64,000 nucleotides of DNA from Piscirickettsiaceae bacterium (GCA_013215775.1 JABSQO010000002.1:178325-242324); one strand, 5' to 3'. Shown: positions 1 through 9,345, counted from the first letter of the stretch. The notes: a model not told the origin generated them from the letters alone. Translations and numbers: made by a program.

Positions 1-536
1 ATATTTGGGCATTACATAATCAGGGTGTACAACAAATAGTAGCCATTGCAGCAGTAGGTGGTATTAATAGCAATCTCAGCCCTGGGAAATTAGCGGTTCC
101 CGACCAAATTATTGATTACACTTATGATCGTGAACAGAGTTTTTTCAGTGAAGATTTTACCGCTGATAAACATATCGATTTTACCTATCCTTATGCAAAT
201 AACCTTCGGCAGAAAATATTAATAGCGGCAAGCACTCAAAATATTCAGCTAGTTGATGGTGGTACATATGGTGCAACACAAGGACCTCGTTTGGAAACGG
301 CAGCTGAAATTAAACGTCTAAAACAAGATGGTTGTGACATGGTGGGGATGACGGGAATGCCCGAAGCATGTTTAGCACGCGAACTTGATATGGATTATGC
401 AACATGTGCTGTTATGGCAAACTGGGCCGCAGGTTTAAGTGATAGCGTGATTACAATGGCTGATATTGAGCAGACTGTTGATAACAGTATGGTACAGATC
501 AAACAGGTTTTATCTGAACTTATTCGTCTACAATAG
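1..536 (+). CDS. S-methyl-5'-thioinosine phosphorylase / MTA phosphorylase family (5' truncated)
   Basis: The reading frame is open from base 3 to a TAG at 534-536; the N-terminus lies outside the window. It belongs to the trimeric purine nucleoside phosphorylase family, which splits methylthioadenosine or methylthioinosine with phosphate to give the free base and 5-methylthioribose-1-phosphate in the methylthioadenosine salvage pathway. Visible landmarks are AAVGGINSNLSPG near the phosphate/ribose site, GATQGPRLETAAEI, and MVGMTGMPEA followed by MANWAAG around the base-binding pocket. The MPEA-to-NWAAG region resembles the gammaproteobacterial methylthioinosine-specific type more than human MTAP, but substrate preference is an inference. 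Its last 17 bases overlap the convergent csiV gene. Confidence 0.85.
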   Translation, partial: IWALHNQGVQQIVAIAAVGGINSNLSPGKLAVPDQIIDYTYDREQSFFSEDFTADKHIDFTYPYANNLRQKILIAASTQNIQLVDGGTYGATQGPRLETAAEIKRLKQDGCDMVGMTGMPEACLARELDMDYATCAVMANWAAGLSDSVITMADIEQTVDNSMVQIKQVLSELIRLQ

Positions 537-1185
537 GTGCCGCCTCGGTTGGAAGCGAAAAGGTTTCCAATTGTTCTAAATCAATTTGTACTGCTAGTGG
601 TGTTTCAATTGGTGTCAATTGCAATAATGCACCCAATTTAGGGTGGTCAAAATAATAGAGCTTCTTACTACGGATACGGCGAGATTCTTTTAAATTCGGG
701 TTTTTGGGCGCACTAATATCAATACCATCCGGTGAAGCATCAGACCAATTATCAATCACACGACTATTTTGTTTTAGCCATAAATCTAATGCGGCATGTA
801 GATAAGTTGATTTGTATAGGCGGATATTGCCTTCAATCAGATTATTTTCAGAGTACACGGCAACAGCTTGAGCACTATTTTTACGCATGATCGGTTGTTG
901 CCATGCATTGTGATAATGAATTCGATAACGCGCGGAGCGGTTTAGACGGCTAGCGGTATTTAGCAATGTTTCAGTTGTTGCCGGTTGAATGTGTGATGTT
1001 GCCATACCAGGGGATAAGGGCGATTCATCAAATGTATTCATTTGAGGCCATTGCTCATCAGTAACGCTATTAAGTTGTTCAAAGACAATGAGTTCAACGT
1101 GATACCACTGATCAGCATATGACTGAAAGCTCAGTATCAGTAAACTGAATGCCAAAATTAGCTGTGTAAAGAAGTGTGATTTCAT
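520..1185 (-). CDS. csiV: CsiV family periplasmic protein
   Basis: The protein starts with a clear Sec signal peptide (Met-Lys, a hydrophobic stretch of about 15 residues, then SYA) followed by WYHVELIVFEQ and a nearby EQWP. These are the hallmarks of the CsiV family (formerly DUF2803), first studied for cell shape integrity in Vibrio. Family members are secreted proteins of about 200-300 residues with no known enzymatic activity. I place the start at 1185, not at the upstream ATG at 1245, because the signal peptide begins there and the extra 20 residues look non-coding. It converges on the phosphorylase gene with a short overlap of the 3' ends. The precise molecular role remains unknown. Confidence 0.75.
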   Translation of the reverse strand: MKSHFFTQLILAFSLLILSFQSYADQWYHVELIVFEQLNSVTDEQWPQMNTFDESPLSPGMATSHIQPATTETLLNTASRLNRSARYRIHYHNAWQQPIMRKNSAQAVAVYSENNLIEGNIRLYKSTYLHAALDLWLKQNSRVIDNWSDASPDGIDISAPKNPNLKESRRIRSKKLYYFDHPKLGALLQLTPIETPLAVQIDLEQLETFSLPTEAAPIVDE

Positions 1186-1318
1186 ATTTGAATGGTATAA
1201 AAAACGAATAAGGGTATTGTCTAACGTCGATAACAAAAAGTCCAAACTTTATCTTAATGGAGTATTTTTACTGGTATTATCACTGCAATAACTTAGTTTC
1301 AATTTTTAGGAGAATGTA

Positions 1319-2236
1319 ATGGAAGGTTTTTCTGCGTTTGTGTTATTTTTTCTAGCACTTGCCGTTGTCATTGTACTGATGGGGGTGAAGTCAGTGCAGC
1401 AAGGGCATGAATTTACGGTTGAACGTTTTGGTCGTTATACCAAAACATTACGGCCGGGTTTGAATTTAATTGTGCCAGTGATGGACCGTATCGGCGCCAG
1501 AATTAACATGATGGAACAAGTTCTTGATGTGCAGTCGCAAGAAATTATTACCAAAGATAATGCCATGGTACGAGTTGATGGGGTGGTATTTTTCCAAATA
1601 ATAGATGCGGCCAAAGCGGCTTATGAAGTCAATAATTTACAGCATGCAATCCTCAACTTAACCCAAACGAATATTCGTACAGTAATGGGCTCAATGGATT
1701 TAGACGAGTTACTGTCTAAGCGAGATGAGATTAATGCCCGATTATTGGGCGTGGTTGATGATGCCACCACGCCATGGGGCGTAAAAGTAACGCGTATTGA
1801 AATTAAAGACATTGCTCCTCCTGCAGACTTGGTCGAGGCTATGGGTCGTCAAATGAAAGCTGAGCGTGAAAAACGGGCCAATATTTTGGAAGCTGAAGGT
1901 TTACGTCAAGCAGAAATTTTAAAAGCAGAAGGTGAAAAAGCAGCAGTAATGTTGGATGCAGAAGGTCGTCGTGAAGCCGCTTTTCGTGATGCAGAAGCAC
2001 GTGAACGACTAGCGGAAGCGGAAGCAATAGCAACATCAGTAGTATCTGAGGCGATTGCAAAAGGTGATATTCAAGCGATCAATTACTTTGTTGCCCAGAA
2101 ATATATTGAATCACTTAAAGATGTTGCTTCGGCAGAGAATAGTAAAGTTATCTTTATGCCGCTTGAGGCGAGTAGTGTCATCGGATCATTGGGTGGTATA
2201 GCTGAATTGGCCAAAAGCACCTTTAATAAAGGATAA
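1319..2236 (+). CDS. qmcA: SPFH/Band 7 membrane protease-associated protein QmcA
   Basis: A 305-residue stomatin-like protein. Residues 5-24 form one N-terminal membrane segment, followed by the SPFH/Band 7 domain ([22 protein letters not shown] near residues 28-50, then the [16 protein letters not shown] region). A long charged alpha-helix rich in Ala, Glu and Lys (about 170-245) is the typical oligomerising coiled coil. E. coli QmcA (YbbK) forms membrane rings, associates with FtsH/HflKC-type assemblies and marks membrane microdomains. A good ribosome-binding site (AGGAG) precedes the ATG. The nfeD-like gene follows after 4 bases, the conserved qmcA-ybbJ pairing. Confidence 0.9.
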   Translation: MEGFSAFVLFFLALAVVIVLMGVKSVQQGHEFTVERFGRYTKTLRPGLNLIVPVMDRIGARINMMEQVLDVQSQEIITKDNAMVRVDGVVFFQIIDAAKAAYEVNNLQHAILNLTQTNIRTVMGSMDLDELLSKRDEINARLLGVVDDATTPWGVKVTRIEIKDIAPPADLVEAMGRQMKAEREKRANILEAEGLRQAEILKAEGEKAAVMLDAEGRREAAFRDAEARERLAEAEAIATSVVSEAIAKGDIQAINYFVAQKYIESLKDVASAENSKVIFMPLEASSVIGSLGGIAELAKSTFNKG

Positions 2237-2240
2237 AATA

Positions 2241-2684
2241 ATGGAATTATTTGTAGCTGATTTTTGGCACTGGTGGATGTTGGCCGTTGCATTGGTGATA
2301 TTAGAAATATTTGCTCCAACCTTTTTTGCTTTGTGGTTAGGTGTATCTGCTTTCTTGACTGGGCTAGCATTATTTTTAATGCCTGAAATGCAATGGGAAT
2401 ATCAAGTGTTTCTCTTTGCCGTGCTATCAATAGCCAGCATTATCGCTTGGCGTTATTACTACAATAAAAACCCAATTGCGACCGATGAGCCGTTATTAAA
2501 TCGCCGTGGCGAACAATATGTTGGTCGTGTCATTACTTTAAAAAAGGCGATTATAGATGGGCAAGGCAAAGTGAATGTAGATGATTCCACATGGAAAATT
2601 GAAGGTGAAGATTGTCCGAGTGGTACTAAAATAAAAATTATCAGTGTAAATAATGTGGTATTCCAAGTTGAAATAATTAACTAA
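2241..2684 (+). CDS. NfeD-like membrane protein (YbbJ type)
   Basis: A 147-residue protein with two or three membrane helices in the first 75 residues (starting FWHWWMLAVALVILEIFAPT) and a C-terminal soluble OB-fold domain (about residues 85-145, with GRVITLKKAIIDGQGKVNVDD and W..EG.D.P.GTKI). This is the short NfeD1b class that partners a stomatin/QmcA protein in nearly all genomes that encode it. It probably stabilises or modulates the QmcA assembly in the inner membrane. It starts 4 bases after qmcA and is followed after 6 bases by roxA, so the three are likely one transcript. Confidence 0.85.
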   Translation: MELFVADFWHWWMLAVALVILEIFAPTFFALWLGVSAFLTGLALFLMPEMQWEYQVFLFAVLSIASIIAWRYYYNKNPIATDEPLLNRRGEQYVGRVITLKKAIIDGQGKVNVDDSTWKIEGEDCPSGTKIKIISVNNVVFQVEIIN

Positions 2685-2690
2685 TACTCT

Positions 2691-3866
2691 ATGGCTGAAT
2701 TTTTTAATACAGGTTTGAGTCAACAGCAATTCCTAGAGCAGTATTGGCAGAAAAAACCATTATTAATTCGTCAGGCATTTGCTGATTTTGAGTCCCCAAT
2801 TAGCCCTGATGATTTGGCTGGCTTGGCCTGCGAGCCAGAGGTTGAATCTCGGTTAATCGAAGAACATGGTCAAACGGGTTCTTGGCAAGTGACACACGGC
2901 CCTTTGTCACAAGAAGATTTTGCCCGATTACCTCCAACTCACTGGACTATGCTGGTGCAAGATGTAGACAAGCACTTGCCAGAGTTACAATATTTACTGG
3001 ATCCCTTTCGTTTTATTCCTGATTGGCGACGCGATGATTTAATGATCAGTTATGCGCCAGAGTTTGGCACCGTGGGCCCGCATACTGATGGGTATGATGT
3101 GTTTTTATTGCAAGCTATGGGGTGTAGACGTTGGCAGATAGCAGATGAGACTGTCCATGAAGCAAAGCTTATTGATGGTTTGAATTTGCAAATATTAGCG
3201 GATTTTAAACCGAATCAAACATGGGATTTACAACCAGGTGATATATTGTATTTACCGCCGAATATTGCTCATCATGGTGTTGCTTTAGAGGATTGTATGA
3301 CCTTTTCAATTGGCTTTAGAGCACCAACACAAGCAGATATGCTAGACAGTCTGGTGAATACAATGTTGGAACAAGGTGTGGGGAAACAGCGGTATAGCGA
3401 TCCTGATTTAGTATTACCTCAACATAGTGCAGAAATTGATGCTCAAGCGGTAACAAGGCTAAAGAATATGCTTCATCAAGCGATAGATGAAGCTGAACCA
3501 CTGCTCGTTGATGCACTTGGTAAATTTGTTACAGAAACAAAGTCTAGCCTAGCTGAACTTGCGGCAGAATCATTGTCTGATGGGCCTACTATTGACGAGT
3601 TATCGATACAATTTGAAAGGGGTAAAGTCTTACAAAGAAATGTGTACTGCCGGTTTGCATGGGCAGAAAATGCTGCTGGTGGACAACTTTTTATGGCGGG
3701 TGAAGCTTACACAGTTGATGTAAATGCAATCGCTAATTTGGCGATATTAACGGAACAAACCGAATTAACGAGTAATGATTGGCATCAGCTGGCAAAAGAT
3801 GAACAATCTGCCAATTTATTATGTCAGCTCATTGCGGAAGGTGGTTGGTTTTGGCAGGTAGACTAA
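2691..3866 (+). CDS. roxA: 50S ribosomal protein L16 (uL16) arginine 3-hydroxylase
   Basis: A JmjC/cupin Fe(II)- and 2-oxoglutarate-dependent oxygenase of the YcfD family, 391 residues, close to the E. coli length. The iron triad is visible: His131 and Asp133 in GPHTDGYDVF, and His194 in PPNIAHHG. The motif MGCRRWQIAD and the C-terminal winged-helix region (ending QLIAEGGWFWQVD) fit the family. The known reaction hydroxylates an arginine of ribosomal protein L16. It follows nfeD by 6 bases and its stop abuts the convergent zinc-ribbon gene. The ribosomal RoxA is unrelated to the rubber oxygenase RoxA mentioned for the gene at 33960. Confidence 0.9.
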   Translation: MAEFFNTGLSQQQFLEQYWQKKPLLIRQAFADFESPISPDDLAGLACEPEVESRLIEEHGQTGSWQVTHGPLSQEDFARLPPTHWTMLVQDVDKHLPELQYLLDPFRFIPDWRRDDLMISYAPEFGTVGPHTDGYDVFLLQAMGCRRWQIADETVHEAKLIDGLNLQILADFKPNQTWDLQPGDILYLPPNIAHHGVALEDCMTFSIGFRAPTQADMLDSLVNTMLEQGVGKQRYSDPDLVLPQHSAEIDAQAVTRLKNMLHQAIDEAEPLLVDALGKFVTETKSSLAELAAESLSDGPTIDELSIQFERGKVLQRNVYCRFAWAENAAGGQLFMAGEAYTVDVNAIANLAILTEQTELTSNDWHQLAKDEQSANLLCQLIAEGGWFWQVD

Positions 3867-4382
3867 TTACTTCCGACGAGTACGAATAAATACAGTTTTA
3901 TGGCATTTAGGACAAGGTGGAATGCGACTGGTTTTTTTGAAGTGCAATAAGGTATCGCATTCTTGGCAGGCGAGAGTACCAATGCTAGTAATTTCACCGG
4001 TATGATATTCCTGAGCTCGTTTCGCTTGGGCGGCGAGTTGCGCAAGTTCTATCCGTGTTTTATCAGCAATTTTGGTAAAGACATCTAGTATACGGTCTTC
4101 AATAAGTTCTAAATCGAAGTTTAACCAAGTTGAGAATTGTTTGCCAGATCGTTCAAGATAATCAGCTGCATCATGGAGATCTCGCAATAAATAATCACCT
4201 AATTTCTCAGCTTCTTCTTTGGAGATTTCTTTTAATTCAATGGCTTGCTGTTTTGCCTTTTCAATGTTTTTTTGCAAGACTGGTAATGCTTGCTGTTCGG
4301 CCGAATCTAGAAGTGCTTCAACGCGATGCATCATTTTATCGTAGGCAGCTATGAGTTTTTGTTCCAAATCATTTTCGTTCAT
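3867..4382 (-). CDS. Zinc ribbon-containing protein, DUF1451 (YbeL-like)
   Basis: A 171-residue protein with a long charged, mostly helical N-terminal part (about 1-125, likely coiled coil) and a C-terminal zinc ribbon made of two CxxC pairs, ACQECD and PPCPKCHK. The layout matches the DUF1451/YbeL family, whose function is not established. The ribbon is followed by a basic tail (FIRTRRK). It converges tightly on roxA and is divergent from dsbB. No signal peptide or membrane segment is present, so the protein is cytoplasmic. Confidence 0.8.
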   Translation of the reverse strand: MNENDLEQKLIAAYDKMMHRVEALLDSAEQQALPVLQKNIEKAKQQAIELKEISKEEAEKLGDYLLRDLHDAADYLERSGKQFSTWLNFDLELIEDRILDVFTKIADKTRIELAQLAAQAKRAQEYHTGEITSIGTLACQECDTLLHFKKTSRIPPCPKCHKTVFIRTRRK

Positions 4383-4451
4383 GGCGATTACTCCTTTATA
4401 CCTAGGGGTGTTTAAGGTAAGTTAGCACATAATTATTGATTGGAGAAAACA

Positions 4452-4937
4452 ATGTTATCGTCCCGGGGTTCTTTTTTATTGGGCTTTTCATTCTGTGCCT
4501 TAATGTTAGTTATTGCTGGGTACTTCCAGTTAGTCGATCATCTTGAGCCATGCCCATTGTGTATATTGCAACGCGTATTTATCTTAGTTGTTGGTTTAGT
4601 AATGTTATTGGCGGCAATTCATAATCCTCAAGGTATAGGCATACGTTTTTATGGTTTACTTGCCGGCTTAGTCGCATTAGTTGGCGCTGCAATTTCTGCT
4701 CGACATGTGTGGTTACAGAACTTACCTGCTGATCAAGTGCCGACCTGTGGTCCAGGACTGAATTTTATTCTGGATAATTTTCCATTAAACGAAGCGATTA
4801 ACTTAGTGATGCGTGGTTCAGGGGAGTGTGCTGAGGTATTATGGACTTATATGGGTATCAGTATTCCTGGCTGGACTTTCCTTGCCTTTATTATGTTGGC
4901 ATTGCTGGCATTTAGACAGGCGTTTCGCAACAAATAA
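4452..4937 (+). CDS. dsbB: Disulfide bond formation protein B
   Basis: A four-helix inner-membrane protein that reoxidises DsbA and passes electrons to quinone. The first periplasmic loop has the redox pair in EPCPLCILQR and the second loop has the other pair, in PTCGPG and SGECAE, so all four catalytic cysteines are present. Length is about 161 residues, somewhat shorter than E. coli DsbB (176). The frame is open from a TTG at 4440, but I choose the ATG at 4452 because a GGAG ribosome-binding site lies 5 bases upstream. No dsbA is seen beside it. Confidence 0.92.
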   Translation: MLSSRGSFLLGFSFCALMLVIAGYFQLVDHLEPCPLCILQRVFILVVGLVMLLAAIHNPQGIGIRFYGLLAGLVALVGAAISARHVWLQNLPADQVPTCGPGLNFILDNFPLNEAINLVMRGSGECAEVLWTYMGISIPGWTFLAFIMLALLAFRQAFRNK

Positions 4938-4962
4938 TGAGTAATCTTATTATTTGTTCGCG
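4926..4962 (+). terminator. Hairpin spanning the dsbB stop codon
   Basis: A perfect 10-base inverted repeat (AACAAATAAT at 4929-4938, ATTATTTGTT at 4949-4958) encloses the dsbB TAA, with flanking CGC/GCG that could extend the stem across a one-base bulge. It lacks a long T-run, so it may act as a weak terminator or transcript stabiliser between the convergent dsbB and mshI-like genes. Confidence 0.4.
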
Positions 4963-5004
4963 TTTAGTTGGCTGATAAAAGACTGTTTCAGCGACAACAT
5001 GTTA

Positions 5005-5397
5005 TTACTGCTTTCCTAAAGTGTTTTCAGTGGGAAGTTCGAGATGATCTAGAACAACGTCATCAATATGGAAATCAATTAAATCTTTAATGTGCCAGCG
5101 TAAGGCGGTACTGAGTTCTTGCTTTGGTACTTCAGGAGCATCTATTTGTAGTATTTGATAGTCATCAGGATTAAGAATAAAGATGCACTGAATGGTATCT
5201 AACTGATGTTTTTTACTTAATTTAGCAAGTTGAGTAACGTATTCAGAGAAGGAGCAAGGATAAATTTGTGCGTGTTTCAGATAGGGTGTTTTTTGCTTAT
5301 GGTCAATCACTGCTAAAGCAATGCTATCTGCAGAGATTATTATCCCTGCTGATATATTAGCACTTGTTTTAGCTTGTAGTGGAAACGCTGTGCTCAA
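5005..5397 (-). pseudogene. MshI-like (PilM-type actin fold) N-terminal fragment
   Basis: The 130 residues match the start of MSHA pilus biogenesis protein MshI, a PilM-like ATPase-fold protein. They include a GIIISADSIALAVID strand pair and the stretch LRWHIKDLIDFHIDDVVLDH, a signature of that family. MshI proteins are usually around 300 residues, so more than half is missing. No start codon better than a TTG without a convincing ribosome-binding site is available, a TGA lies in frame 24 bases upstream, and no continuation is recognisable in the 67 bases before dsbB. No other msh genes are nearby. I read it as a decayed remnant, but a functional short domain protein cannot be excluded. Confidence 0.5.
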
Positions 5398-5450
5398 GTT
5401 CTTTGATGAGCAGAAAATTCACGTTGATAGCGAGTTTATCCTATCAGAAA

Positions 5451-5669
5451 TTATCTCGCACGGTATGTAATGCGACCTTTGCTTAAATCATAGGGAGTCA
5501 GTTGAACAGTCACTGTATCACCTGTCAAAATACGGATATAATTCTTACGCATTTTGCCAGAAATATGGGCCGTTACAACGTGGCCATTTTCCAATTCAAC
5601 ACGAAACGTAGTGTTAGGCATAGTATCAATAACGGTGCCTTCAAATTCAATATGTTCTTCTTTTGCCAT
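5451..5669 (-). CDS. infA: Translation initiation factor IF-1
   Basis: A 72-residue S1/OB-fold protein beginning [20 protein letters not shown] and ending ITYRAR, the canonical length and sequence of bacterial IF-1. It binds the 30S A site with IF-2 and IF-3 during initiation. It lies downstream of aat and bpt on the same strand, the conserved gammaproteobacterial order, separated from bpt by 70 bases that could hold its own promoter. Confidence 0.97.
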   Translation of the reverse strand: MAKEEHIEFEGTVIDTMPNTTFRVELENGHVVTAHISGKMRKNYIRILTGDTVTVQLTPYDLSKGRITYRAR

Positions 5670-5739
5670 AAATCTCTATCTATTATTTGCGAAATTAATC
5701 GACCATTTTGCCGTAAAACTGCTGATTATTCAACGTTTT

Positions 5740-6447
5740 TCATGTTTTTAGTGGTTTCCATTGCTGATCAATATAGCCTTCTAAACCTGAAAAAGTTTGT
5801 TTATAGTTCATTTTTTGACAATTTTCTATCCAATAACCGAGATAAAGCCATGATAAATCTTGCTCCTGTGCAAGCATGATTTGCTGCAATATGGCATATG
5901 TACCCAAGCTTTGTTGAGTTAAGTCAGGATCAAAAAAAGTATAAAAGGCGGACAAACCTTGGAGTATAGAATCCGTTACAGCAATAGCGACTAATTGTGA
6001 TTGATCACGAAATTCAATAAATTCAGTCTCACTCCAATGACTGGTAAGGAAGTTAATATAACTTTCTTCAGTTGGGTTATCCATGCCGCCATTGCTATGT
6101 CGGGTCGATAGATAACGAGTATAGAGTTGATAATGTTCAGGATTTAATTCAGCAGGAAGATGTTTTATTGTTAAATGTTGGTTACGTTGTAGGCAGCGAC
6201 GTTGACTACGACTTGGCTTGAATTGTTGTAGATTAATACGAACAGGTATACATGCTTGGCAATTTGAACAATGTGGTCGATAAGCTTGATTGCCGCTACG
6301 GCGAAATCCATATTGAATGAGATGGCTATATAGATTATTACTCATCAATTGGTTTGGATCGGGGTAAAGATTTTTGGCCTGTTGTCCTTCTAGGTACGCA
6401 CAATCATGCGAATGAGCATCCCGATAGAACTTGAGTGTAGAGCTCAT
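5740..6447 (-). CDS. bpt: Aspartate/glutamate leucyltransferase (Bpt, arginyltransferase family)
   Basis: A 235-residue N-end rule transferase of the Bpt/ATE family that moves leucine from Leu-tRNA to N-terminal Asp or Glu of proteins, marking them for ClpS/ClpAP degradation. Family landmarks are the cysteine-containing N-terminal region (CSNCQACIPVRINLQQF), RYLSTRHSNGGM, and the C-terminal LGYWIENCQKMNYK. It overlaps the aat stop by 4 bases (ATGA), so the two transferases of the same pathway are translationally coupled. Confidence 0.92.
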   Translation of the reverse strand: MSSTLKFYRDAHSHDCAYLEGQQAKNLYPDPNQLMSNNLYSHLIQYGFRRSGNQAYRPHCSNCQACIPVRINLQQFKPSRSQRRCLQRNQHLTIKHLPAELNPEHYQLYTRYLSTRHSNGGMDNPTEESYINFLTSHWSETEFIEFRDQSQLVAIAVTDSILQGLSAFYTFFDPDLTQQSLGTYAILQQIMLAQEQDLSWLYLGYWIENCQKMNYKQTFSGLEGYIDQQWKPLKT

Positions 6448-7166
6448 GATAGGAATGGTAAATCAGAATCTAATTGCCAATGATTTGGCGGAGGCATAAT
6501 TGAGCAATATTGATTTAGGGTCTTAATAAAATCATTTCTAGCTATTTCTTCTGCACCTAGACTAGCTAGATGAGCAGAATATACCTGACAGTCAATCAGT
6601 GGAAATCCCCAACGATAAAGTTGCTGACACAAACTAACTAACGCTATTTTTGAACTATCTCGCATGGTACTAAACATTGATTCGCCAAAGAATATTTTAC
6701 CGATAGCGACACCATATAAGCCACCCACTAATTTTCCTTCATGCCAACATTCAATACTATGGGCAAGCCCTTGTCGATGAAGTTCAGTATAAGATTCGAT
6801 CATCTCTGGGTGGATCCATGTTCCAGAATCAGCATTGTCAGCATTTGTTTGTCGACGTGCAGCGCAGGCAGTCATCACATCACCAAAAGCTTGATCCATT
6901 GTAATGGTTATGGCGGTTGTCTGGATTGTTTTTTTTAAGCTTCGTGATATTTTTATTCGGCCGGTGAATAAAATTAGCCGTGGATCAGGGCTCCACCATA
7001 GTATGGGATCTAACTCATTAAACCATGGGAAGATGCCATGACGATAAGCTTTAATGAGCCGTGATGTGGATAAATCACCACCTGCAGCTAATAGCCCATC
7101 AATAAGAGCACGATCAACGGAGGGGAAATCGCTATCTGTCGAAGCATCCAACCAGGGAACAGGCAT
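6444..7166 (-). CDS. aat: Leucyl/phenylalanyl-tRNA--protein transferase
   Basis: A 240-residue enzyme that attaches Leu or Phe to proteins with N-terminal Lys or Arg, feeding the ClpAP N-end rule pathway in the cytoplasm. Landmarks include GLLAAGGDLSTSRLIKAYRHGIFPW, WWSPDPRLILF, HRQGLAHSIECW and the active-region IGKIFFGESMFSTMRDSSKIAL. It is followed with a 4-base overlap by bpt. Length and motifs fit the family and nothing is missing. Confidence 0.95.
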   Translation of the reverse strand: MPVPWLDASTDSDFPSVDRALIDGLLAAGGDLSTSRLIKAYRHGIFPWFNELDPILWWSPDPRLILFTGRIKISRSLKKTIQTTAITITMDQAFGDVMTACAARRQTNADNADSGTWIHPEMIESYTELHRQGLAHSIECWHEGKLVGGLYGVAIGKIFFGESMFSTMRDSSKIALVSLCQQLYRWGFPLIDCQVYSAHLASLGAEEIARNDFIKTLNQYCSIMPPPNHWQLDSDLPFLS

Positions 7167-7186
7167 AATCTAAGTAGATAAGTGAG

Positions 7187-8371
7187 TTAGTCTTGTAACT
7201 GGGTATTGAGTTCTTTTGCCCAGTGAATAGCATCTAAATACGCTCTTGCTAATACTTCAACAGGTATAGGTGAGGTTTCAATAGCTGCCCAATCACCTTT
7301 TTCGTAGTTTAAAACATCACGCAGAGCACTACCTGCAGCACCAGAGTGATCCAATAATGCCTCTTTTAGATCAGGTGCTAGAGGGAGTTTTTTTATGAGG
7401 ATTTCAAGGGGAGAATCCATCAATGCATCCAGCGTCGAAAATAGACCTGCCGCAAAGAACATTTCAGGTTGACCTTTATAGTATTTTGCCAGTAACTCAC
7501 ACATTCTTGCTCGAGTCATGGCAACGATGCGTAATTCCACTGGCTTATCGTCAACACCTGATAGGCATAATAGGCTAGCCCATGTTTTGATCTTGGTATG
7601 GCCTAACATGACAATAGCTTGCTTGGTGCTGTTGACTTCTCTTGGTAGCCCGAAGAATGCAGAGTTAATTAAGCGTAATAATTTATAACTTAATGAAATA
7701 TCCTGATTAATTGAGGCGGCGAGATCTTCAGGTTCTATAGTAGGATTTTGTAACTTGACTAACAATTCCATCAATATTTGAATTGAAGGTGATATTTTTT
7801 GATTATCTTTTGCCGAGGGCAGGGTGTAAAACTGGCCTTGCAGTAAATCTAAGGTTTGAGATTTACACAGAGTGAAGTCATCTAAATTATTAACATTAGT
7901 GGCACATAATGTTGTGTGATGCTCACGCCAGTGTGGAAGATGCTCGGTCAGACTTTGTTGATCATGATGTTCAAGATCAATTAAAAGTATGGCTGAATTA
8001 CTATCGTTACTTGATTTGTCCGCGTGGCTAGCAAAAGAAAATCGACTACTGTCTATATCATCAGGAGGTGTGTCACCATTGATATCAATAATCAGTTTTT
8101 GTGACGAATCTTGACTGTTAAGAATGGTGTCGCGCCATGATTCTGGTATGGATAGTAATGCTTTCTGCCGGTCATTAATGGCTGGCAAGATAGTAGGGAG
8201 TTGTTTTAGAAAATCAGGTATTTCAGAATCATCATTAAGTTTTTGACCCTGTTTATCTAAAAAAGTCAGGTGATAACTGTCGACATCAAGACGATCCGTA
8301 ATGAATAGCGGGCGGCGGTGAATTAATCCCGAAAATGTTTTGAGTAATTCAAATGGAGCTTGATCTGCCAT
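7187..8371 (-). CDS. HDOD domain protein with degenerate EAL-like N-terminus
   Basis: A 394-residue protein. The C-terminal half (about 195-390) is an HDOD domain: LAASINQDISLSYKLLRLIN, FFGLPREVNSTKQAIVMLG and TRARMCELLAK are characteristic. HDOD proteins are HD-fold relatives that usually lack the metal-binding residues and act in signalling. The first half resembles a poorly conserved EAL-like region of the YuxH/CdgJ type but has no intact EAL motif, so it is unlikely to hydrolyse c-di-GMP. It sits between recR and aat. The role in motility or biofilm control is inferred from relatives only. Confidence 0.7.
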   Translation of the reverse strand: MADQAPFELLKTFSGLIHRRPLFITDRLDVDSYHLTFLDKQGQKLNDDSEIPDFLKQLPTILPAINDRQKALLSIPESWRDTILNSQDSSQKLIIDINGDTPPDDIDSSRFSFASHADKSSNDSNSAILLIDLEHHDQQSLTEHLPHWREHHTTLCATNVNNLDDFTLCKSQTLDLLQGQFYTLPSAKDNQKISPSIQILMELLVKLQNPTIEPEDLAASINQDISLSYKLLRLINSAFFGLPREVNSTKQAIVMLGHTKIKTWASLLCLSGVDDKPVELRIVAMTRARMCELLAKYYKGQPEMFFAAGLFSTLDALMDSPLEILIKKLPLAPDLKEALLDHSGAAGSALRDVLNYEKGDWAAIETSPIPVEVLARAYLDAIHWAKELNTQLQD

Positions 8372-8406
8372 GATAATAACTGCTCTTTCTGATTTTTCTT
8401 AAGTGC

Positions 8407-9012
8407 TTAGATCGATTCCCGACCTGAAAACGCATGGGACAGTGTACCACTGTCTACATATTCTAGTTCTCCACCCAAGGGGATGCCATGCGCAAGGCGC
8501 GTGACATGAATTTCTCGGGCATGGGCTAATTGACTAATATAGTGTGCCGTAGCTTCCCCTTCAACAGTTGGATTCGTCGCTAGAATTAGTTCTTGAATAG
8601 TATTTTGATCAAATAACTCGATCAGTTGAGGAATGCCTAGTTCATCTGGGCCAATGCCATCAAGTGGTGATAAATGACCCGATAATACAAAGAATTGACC
8701 TTTGTAATGTGTGGCTTGTTCAATTGCAAGGACATCACTGGGCATTTCAACAATACATAGTTGGTCTTGGCGCCGTTGCGTATTACTACATCGAATACAC
8801 AGATCAGTTTCACTTAAAATTCGGCAACGATGACAATGTTGAACTTTGCTTAACGCTTGAGTTAGTGCTTTTGCTAATTGTTCGCCACCATCACGGTTTC
8901 GTTCTAGCAAATGAAATGTCATACGCTGTGCAGACTTTGGGCCAACACCAGGTAAACAGCGTAGTGCATCAATAAGTTGTTCTATACTCGGTCCAAGATT
9001 AGCCATAGCCAT
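8407..9012 (-). CDS. recR: Recombination mediator protein RecR
   Basis: A 201-residue protein with an N-terminal helix-hairpin-helix ([20 protein letters not shown]), a four-cysteine zinc finger ([16 protein letters not shown]) and a Toprim domain ([12 protein letters not shown] through [13 protein letters not shown]). RecR with RecO and RecF loads RecA onto SSB-coated DNA at gaps. It closes the standard dnaX-ybaB-recR order, 10 bases after ybaB. Confidence 0.96.
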   Translation of the reverse strand: MAMANLGPSIEQLIDALRCLPGVGPKSAQRMTFHLLERNRDGGEQLAKALTQALSKVQHCHRCRILSETDLCIRCSNTQRRQDQLCIVEMPSDVLAIEQATHYKGQFFVLSGHLSPLDGIGPDELGIPQLIELFDQNTIQELILATNPTVEGEATAHYISQLAHAREIHVTRLAHGIPLGGELEYVDSGTLSHAFSGRESI

Positions 9013-9022
9013 AATGCCTATC

Positions 9023-9331
9023 TTAAAATGGAAGTTTCATGCCAGCAGGCATCATGCCAGCCATACGTTCTTGGCTGTTCTTTTCAACTTGACGAACAGC
9101 ATCGTTAACGGCGGCGGCAATTAAGTCTTCGAGCATATCCTTATCATCTTCAAACAATGCATCTTCAATACTGACTCTTTTTACATCATGTTTGCCAGTC
9201 ATGATAACTTTGACCATACCACCACCGGACTGACCAGTGACTTCCATCAGGGCAAGTTCTTGCTGGGCCTTTTCCATATTAGCCTGCATTTGCTGTGCCT
9301 GTTTCATCAGGTTACCCATTCCACCTTTCAT
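9023..9331 (-). CDS. ybaB: YbaB/EbfC family nucleoid-associated protein
   Basis: A 102-residue protein beginning [19 protein letters not shown], the strongly conserved start of the YbaB family, followed by a region rich in charged residues and the C-terminal [13 protein letters not shown]. Dimers bind DNA non-specifically and help organise the nucleoid. It lies between dnaX (14 bases upstream) and recR, the usual arrangement. Confidence 0.95.
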   Translation of the reverse strand: MKGGMGNLMKQAQQMQANMEKAQQELALMEVTGQSGGGMVKVIMTGKHDVKRVSIEDALFEDDKDMLEDLIAAAVNDAVRQVEKNSQERMAGMMPAGMKLPF

Positions 9332-9345
9332 TGCTATTCCTCTGT

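Noticed and set aside
1621..2430. Several long reverse-strand open frames inside qmcA and nfeD.
   Set aside because: They lie opposite well-supported genes and match no family; they are shadows caused by codon composition.
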